Shown here: positions 1-5,115 of the stretch, one piece after another
How the letters are laid out: every line of letters starts with the position of its first letter
Position numbering within the stretch: the stretch's first letter is position 1
The notes under the pieces: model-generated
The model's database searches: none
What the model saw: only the letters and a program-made list of their open reading frames with translations
What the model was told of the DNA's origin: nothing
Position numbers and translations under genes: made by a program
NCBI GenBank assembly: GCA_008086245.1
Contig: VSIX01000079.1
Coordinates: forward strand, 1-5,115
DNA from: Candidatus Mcinerneyibacterium aminivorans
GTDB taxonomy: Bacteria; Macinerneyibacteriota; Macinerneyibacteria; Macinerneyibacteriales; Macinerneyibacteriaceae
DNA length: 5,115 nucleotides
Reading direction: 5' to 3'

Positions 1-139
1 GAATCTTCTCTTTTCCCTGTAAATCCAATTTATCAATAACAAAATCAACCTGTTGTTTTGTAAATTTAGATGGATAATCATAAAAATATAAATAATCATC
101 TACTTCATATACTTCTTCACATCTATTTTGTTTCTGCAT
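1..139 (-). CDS. SAM-dependent methyltransferase, N-terminal 46 residues (runs off the left edge)
   Basis: The frame opens with ATG at 139-137 and stays open to the window edge, giving 46 residues. Residues 14-46 (DDYLYFYDY, then a helix around QQVDFVIDKLDLQGKEKI) resemble the start of class I SAM-dependent methyltransferases that begin with a DYLYFY element. In those proteins this is followed by a helix of the VxFIxxxL type and then the first beta strand leading into the glycine-rich SAM-binding loop. That loop would lie just outside the window, so the binding site cannot be checked. The start is supported by a strong AAGGAGG four bases upstream. The stop of the small frame at 151-294 immediately precedes that site, so the two were probably co-transcribed. 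The family is inferred from a short N-terminus, and the substrate is unknown. Confidence 0.72.
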   Translation of the reverse strand, partial: MQKQNRCEEVYEVDDYLYFYDYPSKFTKQQVDFVIDKLDLQGKEKI

Positions 140-143
140 AAAC

Positions 144-150
144 CCTCCTT
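144..150 (-). promoter_or_regulatory. Ribosome binding site of the methyltransferase
   Basis: The minus strand reads AAGGAGG here, followed by GTTT and the ATG at 139. It is a near-perfect match to the anti-Shine-Dalgarno sequence, although the four-base spacer is short. It fixes the methyltransferase start and directly abuts the TAG stop (151-153) of the preceding small frame, as expected for two genes of one operon. Confidence 0.75.
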
Positions 151-294
151 CTAAGATATTGATAATATATTTAGTAATAAAAGTATTATACCCATTAAAG
201 GTTTAATGAGTGTCCCTTTTTTGGTTTTTTCAGGTTTATATATTATAACTGTATATTTTTTTAATAAATAGATAAAATCTTTTGGGTTATATTT
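151..294 (-). pseudogene. Small membrane-type protein, probably frameshifted or 5'-truncated
   Basis: Between the permease and the methyltransferase the minus strand holds a 47-codon open frame ending in TAG. It reads KYNPKDFIYLLKKY at its start and ends in a hydrophobic helix (LMGIILLLLNILSIS, residues 33-47). The frame has no ATG, GTG or TTG before residue 34, and TGA and TAA stop codons lie directly upstream. An ATG at 301-299 lies out of frame. Removing one A from the AAAAA run at 292-296 would join it into a complete protein of about 49 residues beginning MIKYNPKDF. Protein-like composition, a single C-terminal membrane segment, and a stop placed exactly before the next gene's ribosome site suggest real coding sequence. 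I do not recognise the family. Alternatives are the 3' remnant of a longer gene cut at the cassette border, or chance. Confidence 0.45.
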
Positions 295-308
295 TTATCA
301 TAACATAT

Positions 309-992
309 TTATATTATCTTTGTTTTATTCATTTTTTTTAGTTTACTATAAGGAATTATAAATCCCACAAAAATTAATCCTACTCCTAATAAAAAATATA
401 AATATCCTTTATCAAAAAATAATATTATTTGTTTTAATATATTATGCTTTATTTTTCCTAACAAGAAGGGTAAAAAGATTATTATATATTTGATTGTTGT
501 TGGTTTATCATAAATAATATAAAAATAAGCTAATAATAGTAATATGAAAAATGAGCATACTGGACCAATAATTAGTAAAATTATAAATGAAAAATTATTC
601 ATCTTTTCATATATATTAATATCTTTATAAATAAATAAAATCATTTCAGATCCAATTATTGAAAATAATAAAATTAAATAACACTTTATAAATATTGTGA
701 ATACTTTTGATATCCAAACATCAATAATATTAATTCCTGCAGCAAAATATACTTCTAATAATCCCTTATTTTTTTCTTTAGTTATTAAATAATTATATTC
801 ATTCATTGCTATAAATATAAATAGAACAACAGTACTCAAAAATAACAATATATTAGATATTAGATGATTATTAATATCCAACAAACTTTTAAAAATTAAA
901 TAAAATAAAAATAGAGAGGCAATAATTTCAAAAAATAATGCCTTTAAATTATTACGATATTTTAATATATCTTTTTTTATTAAACAAATCAT
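309..992 (-). CDS. ABC-2 type transporter permease subunit
   Basis: This 227-residue integral membrane protein has about six hydrophobic segments, near residues 18-36, 44-62, 95-122, 133-160, 164-180 and 197-215. Between segments 2 and 3, residues 70-97 hold the charged EKNKGLLEVYFAAGIN... stretch followed by WISKVF. This matches the ABC-2 pattern in which an E-x-x-x-G-t-l-E loop is followed by a helix that couples to the ATPase. The length suits the permeases of the LanE/LanG and BcrB kind. It starts two bases after the stop of the ATPase gene, with AAAGGTG (1007-1001) eight bases before the ATG, so the two proteins should form one transporter, probably with permeases paired in a homodimer. 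Export of or protection against a peptide is inferred from context. The substrate cannot be read from the sequence. No convincing terminator follows. Confidence 0.85.
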   Translation of the reverse strand: MICLIKKDILKYRNNLKALFFEIIASLFLFYLIFKSLLDINNHLISNILLFLSTVVLFIFIAMNEYNYLITKEKNKGLLEVYFAAGINIIDVWISKVFTIFIKCYLILLFSIIGSEMILFIYKDINIYEKMNNFSFIILLIIGPVCSFFILLLLAYFYIIYDKPTTIKYIIIFLPFLLGKIKHNILKQIILFFDKGYLYFLLGVGLIFVGFIIPYSKLKKMNKTKII

Positions 993-994
993 AA

Positions 995-1681
995 TTATTG
1001 CACCTTTTGATAGTAAAATTCTTCTAAAGAGTTCTTAATTTCATTCATAGAATATAACCCTTTTATTTGACCATTATATATAATTCCAAATTCATCAGCC
1101 AATTTTTCAATTTCATCTAAAATATGAGAAGTTATAAATACTATATTCCCTTTTGATACATAACGTATTAATTTGTTTTTTATCTCTTTTCGTGATTTTG
1201 GTTCTATCCCATTAAAAGGCTCATCTAAAATTAATAATCTTGGATTATGAATAATAGACTTTATTAATGATAATTTCCTTTTCATTCCTTTTGACAAATT
1301 TTTTATTAAAACATCTTTTTTTTCATATAAATTGAATTCAGTCAAATATCTATTTATTATTTTTTTAGAATTTTTAAAATTTATTTTATAATTTTCTATA
1401 AAAAAATGTAAATATTTTATAGGTGTTAAATTTTCAAATAACTTCTCATCTTCTAGAACAAATCCTATATCCTTTAAAGAATAACTTCGTTTATTATTTA
1501 ACTCAATATTACCAGAATCTATTTTAATTATTTTTAAAATTAAACGAATAATAGTTGTTTTTCCTGCACCATTTCCACCTATTAAAGCAAAAATTTTTCC
1601 ATTTTTAATTTTAAAACTAATATCTTTTAAAACAAATCCACTTTCATATGATTTCTTAACTTTTTTAAATTCTAATCCCAT
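995..1681 (-). CDS. ABC transporter ATP-binding protein, LanF/BcrA-like
   Basis: This is a complete 228-residue nucleotide-binding domain that powers the permease encoded directly downstream. Visible motifs in order are Walker A GGNGAGKTT (35-43), the Q-loop region GFVLEDEKLFENLT (73-86) with Glu77 where Gln is usual, signature LSKGM (129-133), Walker B LLILDE (149-154), D-loop NGIEP (157-161) and the switch histidine in ITSH (His186). All catalytic residues are present, so it should be active. Glu in the Q-loop is the E-loop described for LanF-type lantibiotic immunity ATPases and is also common in BcrA-like and other ABC-2 ATPases, so it supports an immunity role without proving it. The ATG lies three bases after the propeller gene's stop. 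A weak AGGAT (1696-1692) inside the end of that gene serves as ribosome site, which implies translational coupling. Confidence 0.9.
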   Translation of the reverse strand: MGLEFKKVKKSYESGFVLKDISFKIKNGKIFALIGGNGAGKTTIIRLILKIIKIDSGNIELNNKRSYSLKDIGFVLEDEKLFENLTPIKYLHFFIENYKINFKNSKKIINRYLTEFNLYEKKDVLIKNLSKGMKRKLSLIKSIIHNPRLLILDEPFNGIEPKSRKEIKNKLIRYVSKGNIVFITSHILDEIEKLADEFGIIYNGQIKGLYSMNEIKNSLEEFYYQKVQ

Positions 1682-1684
1682 AAT

Positions 1685-2650
1685 TTATTTTATCCTATAT
1701 TTTATTAAATAATCTTTAGATAAAGCATAAAAAATTTTATTATTAAGAAAACTTATCTTTACAATATCATCCGGTAATTTAACATAGCCCATAATATCGA
1801 GATTTAAATTCATTTTATAAAGATAAATTTTATAAGAACTTTTATTTTTTAAATTTTCCATATCACACCCTAAAACAAAAATATTATCATTAATTGCTTC
1901 TACATCAAAAATATATGCTTTTGACTTTTTCATTTTTTTCCTACTTGTATATATCTTTATATCTTTATCTAATAAAGGGAGCTCTTTTGTTTCGATTTTA
2001 TTATTATTTATATTAATAAATCCAATCTCATTTTTATATGTTCTCCCAAAATAAATTTTATTGTGAATATAATCAAAATTAATATTTCGATATAAAATCT
2101 TTTTTATCACGCCACCATCAACTTCAATATTATATTTTATTGGTTTTATTGTTTGGTTTTTAATATTAAAATTTAAAAACAATCTATCCTTATACATTCC
2201 TAATAAATTCAAAATTAATTCAGAATCCTTTTTAACTATAAAATTTATTGGTTTACTTTTTATATTAATGTTATTTGTTTCTTTAAAAACATTATTTTTA
2301 TTATAAATATGAATTCTTTGACCATACATATCAAAAATATAAATTTTATTGTCATAAATATCAACATAAAATTTCCCTCTGCCATTCGGACCTGGAGTTA
2401 TTTCACCTGGACCTCTCCCTATTTTTAAAAATTTTTTCTTAAATTTTAAATCTTTATCATAAACAGATAATTTTGTATTTAAACTGTTTTTTAGATAAAC
2501 CAAATTACTATTTCTATTTACAAATACATTACTAAATTTTCTTTTTACTTCAAATTTCCTAACCTTTTCAACATTAAACTCTTCTAAAGCATAAATAAAG
2601 TTATTAACTATTAATAAAAACATAACTAATAATAATAATAATTTTTTCAT
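1685..2650 (-). CDS. Exported 6-bladed beta-propeller protein
   Basis: This is a 321-residue protein with a clear Sec signal peptide: MKK, a hydrophobic run of leucines, and a probable cleavage after the Ala in FIYA (residue 21). There is no lipobox cysteine, so it should be released or loosely held outside the membrane. Residues 78-83 read GRGPGE, the hallmark of the 6-bladed beta-propeller family (PF17170-like). It is followed at 101-117 by the strand pattern NKIYIFDMYGQRIHIYN, and similar strand repeats continue to the C-terminus, enough for about six blades. A GTG at 2659 lies in frame but overlaps the ribosome site AAAGGAG (2665-2659), so the ATG at 2650 is the start. It sits between the exporter and the ABC-2 genes in a compact operon. 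Such propellers have no known enzymatic role; binding of the exported product is inferred. Confidence 0.85.
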   Translation of the reverse strand: MKKLLLLLVMFLLIVNNFIYALEEFNVEKVRKFEVKRKFSNVFVNRNSNLVYLKNSLNTKLSVYDKDLKFKKKFLKIGRGPGEITPGPNGRGKFYVDIYDNKIYIFDMYGQRIHIYNKNNVFKETNNINIKSKPINFIVKKDSELILNLLGMYKDRLFLNFNIKNQTIKPIKYNIEVDGGVIKKILYRNINFDYIHNKIYFGRTYKNEIGFININNNKIETKELPLLDKDIKIYTSRKKMKKSKAYIFDVEAINDNIFVLGCDMENLKNKSSYKIYLYKMNLNLDIMGYVKLPDDIVKISFLNNKIFYALSKDYLIKYRIK

Positions 2651-2658
2651 AATTATCA

Positions 2659-2665
2659 CTCCTTT
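2659..2665 (-). promoter_or_regulatory. Ribosome binding site that decides the propeller start
   Basis: The minus strand reads AAAGGAG, eight bases before the ATG at 2650-2648. It lies in the 32-base gap after the exporter gene, the only gap in the operon long enough for an independent site. Because the in-frame GTG at 2659-2657 begins at the last G of this site, a longer protein starting there can be excluded. Confidence 0.8.
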
Positions 2666-2682
2666 AATTAGAATATTTTAAT

Positions 2683-4323
2683 TTAATTTATTTCATAAAT
2701 TTTATCACATATTTTTAAAATATTTTTGTTATGTGATATAATAATAATAATTTTATTTTTTATTTTATTTAATAAATTTAATATTTTATTCATATTTTTA
2801 TCATCAACATTAGAAAAAGGCTCATCTAAAATTAATAAATCAGGTTTACTTATTAATGCTCTAGCCATCGCTATTCTTTGTTTTTGACCTATTGAAATAC
2901 TACTACCTTTTTCACTTAAAACAGTCTCATATCCTTTATTGAATTCCTTAATAAATGAATGAATTCCTAATTGTTTTGATATTTTAACTACTTTTTCCTT
3001 TTTTGCTCTTTTTTGTCCAATTTTAATATTATTTAAAATTGAATCTTTAAATAATAAAGGCTCTTGATCTAATATTCTTATATTACTTCTATACTTAATT
3101 ATATTAATCTTTGTTAAATTTGTTTCATTTATCATAATATTACCTTCATAATCTTTTTTTAAACCTATTAATATTTCAGATAGTGTTGTTTTTCCTATAC
3201 CGCTAGGCCCATAAATACCATAAATTTTATTTTTTCTAAATGTATAATTTAACCCTTTAAATAATTTATTTTCATTATCATTATAATCATAAGTTAAATT
3301 TTTAACAATAATTTTTTTAATATTATCAATTTTAACTCCTTCAGATTTTTCCTCAGGTAAATTCAAAATATATTTAATTCGTTTCCAGGCTACAAGTGCT
3401 TTTTGCACTTGAATATTATACATTAATAATTTTGAAGTAGGCGTATAAATAAAACCTAAGTATGAATTAAACGCCATTAAAGTACCTAATGTTAAATGTC
3501 CTTTTAACACCAAAATTCCTCCAAAAAGAAACATAATTGAAGGAGATAAACCAGATAAAAGTTTTAGCCAATTTATGTTTGCATTTTCAACTTTAATAAG
3601 TTCTATATTTTTCTTTACTAATTTTTTAGTTTGAGAAAAATATTTTAAAACTCCATGGCTAAGTCTTGATAATTTTTTATAATCCTTTAATAATTCTATT
3701 TGATTAAATATTTGAGAATCCGTTTTTGCATGTATCTCTTGATATTCTTTTTTTACTCTTTTTAATTTATTATTATATTTTTTTAATATTACTATATATA
3801 TGGGATATAAAATTATTGAAATCAATGCTAATTTCCAATTAAGAATAAATATAATAGTAATAGCAACTAACAAAATTAAAATATCCATTATTATAGATAC
3901 AATAGAAGATACAAATAAAGAAGCAAACGATGAAATATCATTTTCAATTCTAGATTTTATATATCCTCTATCCCACTTTTCATATATTTTTGGATCAGCA
4001 TATTGAAATTTCTTATATAATTTAGTTTCCATTTCAAGAACAATTTTATTATCCAAAATACCAATTAACACACCTTTAAAATAATTAAAAAGAGATACCA
4101 ATATCGACAAAAATATAAACAAACTTACTCCAATTACTAACACTTGTATATTTCCAGATCTCATTAATCCTTTATCAATTATTTTTCTTAAGATTAAAGG
4201 TCTAATAATCATAGGAATAGATGTTAATACTAAAAGTAAAGATATTAATGTAACCTCTTTTTTGTATTTTTTTGCAAAATATTTTATATGTTTTATTACT
4301 TTTTTTGGTAATTCTTTATCCAT
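2683..4323 (-). CDS. ABC exporter with fused transmembrane and ATP-binding domains
   Basis: This is a 546-residue half-transporter of the MsbA/peptide-exporter type that would work as a homodimer in the cytoplasmic membrane. Six membrane segments lie near residues 24-43, 61-83, 133-155, 157-180, 255-275 and 280-300. The ATPase domain covers about 338-546: Walker A GPSGIGKTT (372-380), Q-loop Gln420, signature ISIGQ (476-480, a variant of LSGGQ), Walker B LLILDE (496-501), D-loop SNVD (504-507) and switch His531. All catalytic residues are kept. It has no N-terminal C39 peptidase domain, so any leader removal would need another protease. It starts two bases after the stop of the radical SAM gene with only a weak AGAAAG-like ribosome site, so translation is probably coupled. 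Its place next to a peptide maturase suggests export of a modified peptide, but family membership alone does not fix the substrate. Confidence 0.92.
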   Translation of the reverse strand: MDKELPKKVIKHIKYFAKKYKKEVTLISLLLVLTSIPMIIRPLILRKIIDKGLMRSGNIQVLVIGVSLFIFLSILVSLFNYFKGVLIGILDNKIVLEMETKLYKKFQYADPKIYEKWDRGYIKSRIENDISSFASLFVSSIVSIIMDILILLVAITIIFILNWKLALISIILYPIYIVILKKYNNKLKRVKKEYQEIHAKTDSQIFNQIELLKDYKKLSRLSHGVLKYFSQTKKLVKKNIELIKVENANINWLKLLSGLSPSIMFLFGGILVLKGHLTLGTLMAFNSYLGFIYTPTSKLLMYNIQVQKALVAWKRIKYILNLPEEKSEGVKIDNIKKIIVKNLTYDYNDNENKLFKGLNYTFRKNKIYGIYGPSGIGKTTLSEILIGLKKDYEGNIMINETNLTKINIIKYRSNIRILDQEPLLFKDSILNNIKIGQKRAKKEKVVKISKQLGIHSFIKEFNKGYETVLSEKGSSISIGQKQRIAMARALISKPDLLILDEPFSNVDDKNMNKILNLLNKIKNKIIIIISHNKNILKICDKIYEIN

Positions 4324-4325
4324 AT

Positions 4326-4991
4326 TTAATATCTTTCTAATTTATTCATTATATCAATTAATTCTTCATTATTTTGTATCCATTTACAATTTTTAAAACC
4401 TTCTTCAACAGCTTTTAACCACCCACGTAAAATACAATACTTACAAAAATTAAAATTTTTACAATTTCTACAATACTTTTTTTTTGGAGCATCAATATTA
4501 AATAACTGTTTTCTTATTTTTTCATTTTTAATTAAATTACTTGAATATTTTTCTGGGAAAAATCCACATAATTTAGGCTTTCCATTAGGATTAATGAAAT
4601 ATGTTTTCCATCCTATACCACAATTACCTTCATTTTTAATTTGACTAATATCACCTTTATCCATAATCCCTAAATCCAATTCTGGATATTTTTTTGACAT
4701 TTTAATTAAGTTATCACTATGTTTTTTTATAGTTTCAAATGAAATTGAATAATTATCCATTAATTTTTCTCCTCTACCTATAGGTATTACTGGAGAACCA
4801 CTAATTGATAATGCTCCAACTTTATTTGCAAATTCAACCATCTCTGGAAATTCATTATATGATTCTTCATCAACCAATATAGTTGCAATTCTTAAATTAA
4901 TATCATTTTCACATATTTTTCTAATATTTTTTTTAACTTTATCAAAATTATTAACACCCATTATTTTTTCATATCTACTTTTTTTTAAGAA
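4326..4991 (-). pseudogene. Radical SAM/SPASM peptide-maturase-like protein, N-terminal half lost
   Basis: The frame encodes the end of the radical SAM barrel and a complete SPASM domain. An ATG at 4961 would give 211 residues, and I number from it. PIGRGEKL (60-67) is typical of this family. The auxiliary-cluster cysteines are C114-x12-G-x4-C132, then C164-x2-C167-x5-C173-x2-C176 and C192, all seven of the SPASM pattern. The CxxxCxxC motif that binds the catalytic iron-sulfur cluster is absent, and relatives are usually 350-450 residues. Family-like sequence (SRYEKI) continues in frame before the ATG, the ATG has no ribosome site, and the frame ends at a TGA (4994-4992) next to a transposon-like end. 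I infer a gene cut by insertion, with its first half beyond the element. Intact relatives modify ribosomally made peptides, for example by thioether or other side-chain crosslinks. The remnant cannot do radical SAM chemistry alone. Confidence 0.75.
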
Positions 4992-5115
4992 TCAAAAGGG
5001 GTCAGGTCTTCACATTTATACATTCTTTTTTATAATACCCTCTATTAAATTCTTTTTCTTATTTAACTCTTTATTCTTTTTACACTTTTCTTTGAACCTT
5101 TTGGTTTTCATTGAA
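4992..5115 (-). mobile_element. End of an IS200/RAYT-like (Y1 transposase) insertion element, running off the right edge
   Basis: The plus strand at 4996-5015 reads AAAGGGGTCAGGTCTTCACA. I recognise this kind of GGGGTCAGGTCTT sequence, from memory and without a search, as recurring at the ends of elements that carry Y1-type (IS200-like, REP-associated) transposases in many bacteria. A lysine-rich reading frame ends 20-odd bases inside this point, as expected for a transposase gene whose stop lies near the element end. To the left, the radical SAM frame loses its family-like sequence at the same place. The exact outer boundary is uncertain by several bases around 4988-4998, and no target duplication can be assessed with only one end in view. 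Confidence 0.5.
5016..5115 (-). CDS. C-terminal 32 residues of an unidentified protein, possibly the element's transposase
   Basis: A minus-strand frame enters from the right edge and ends with TAA at 5018-5016. Its residues are strongly basic (MKTKRFKEKCKKNKEL, then NKKKNLIEGIIKKNV), which suits the tail of a DNA-binding protein but carries no diagnostic motif. The assignment to a transposase rests only on position, about 20 bases inside the putative element end. An internal ATG at 5111-5109 could start a 31-residue peptide, but it has no ribosome site, so a longer gene extending off the window is more likely. Confidence 0.4.
   Translation of the reverse strand, partial: SMKTKRFKEKCKKNKELNKKKNLIEGIIKKNV

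Noticed and set aside
185-190. TATAAT on the minus strand as a -10 box for the methyltransferase
   Set aside because: No TTGACA-like hexamer lies 16-18 bases upstream (the nearest, GGGACA, is 20 bases away), TATAAT is common by chance at this AT content, and the site lies within the small open frame.
193-216. A REP-like unit: GGGACACTC followed by the palindrome CATTAAACCTTTAATG on the minus strand
   Set aside because: It has the tetranucleotide-plus-hairpin look of a REP or RAYT end, but it falls inside the open frame 151-294, encodes plausible residues there, and the loop is only two to four bases. Coding sequence explains it at least as well.
271-299. Hairpin GATAAAA/TTTTATC after the permease gene as a terminator
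   Set aside because: The seven-pair stem is nearly all A-T with a 15-base loop and no U-tract on the transcribed side, so it would not be an effective intrinsic terminator.
2657-2659. GTG start giving a 324-residue propeller protein
   Set aside because: The GTG begins at the last base of the AAAGGAG ribosome site; the ATG at 2650 has the correct eight-base spacing and gives a normal signal peptide.
3800-4006. A 68-codon open frame on the plus strand
   Set aside because: It lies entirely opposite the membrane domain of the ABC exporter, has no ribosome site, and its composition is the reverse image of that gene. It is a shadow frame.
5025-5040. Outward promoter in the element end (TATTAT on the minus strand) driving the operon
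   Set aside because: No recognisable -35 hexamer at 16-18 bases, and AT-rich sequence gives many such -10 matches.

Overview
The window is very AT-rich (by rough count about one fifth G+C) and nearly all of it reads leftward on the minus strand, with Shine-Dalgarno sites of the AAGGAGG type and the standard bacterial code. This fits a low-GC anaerobe of the Clostridia, Halanaerobiales or Fusobacteria kind, but nothing here fixes the taxon.

From right to left, in the direction of transcription, the layout is as follows. (1) About 5016-5115 holds the C-terminal end of a lysine-rich reading frame. It stops just inside a sequence, at about 4995-5015, that resembles the end of an IS200/RAYT-type (Y1 transposase) element. 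(2) 4326-4991 is the C-terminal half of a radical SAM/SPASM peptide-maturase-like protein. Its SPASM cysteines are complete, but the radical SAM CxxxCxxC half is missing, and the in-frame homology runs up to the element end. (3) 2683-4323 is an intact ABC exporter with fused membrane and ATPase domains. (4) 1685-2650 is an exported 6-bladed beta-propeller protein with the GRGPGE motif. (5) 995-1681 is a stand-alone ABC ATPase with a Glu in the Q-loop, as in LanF/BcrA-like immunity transporters. (6) 309-992 is its six-helix ABC-2-type permease. (7) 151-294 is a small membrane-type reading frame without a start codon, probably broken by one base. (8) 1-139 is the N-terminus of a SAM-dependent methyltransferase that runs off the window.

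Genes 2 to 6 are separated by 2, 32, 3 and 2 bases and form one operon. Read together they look like the back half of a ribosomally made, modified peptide (RiPP) locus: maturase, exporter, secreted partner, and a two-gene ABC transporter that could give self-protection. No precursor peptide is in the window. If one exists it would lie to the right, upstream of the maturase and beyond the inserted element. The maturase appears to have been cut by that insertion, so the system may be inactive in this strain. The small frame and the methyltransferase at the left form a separate pair, probably outside the cassette.
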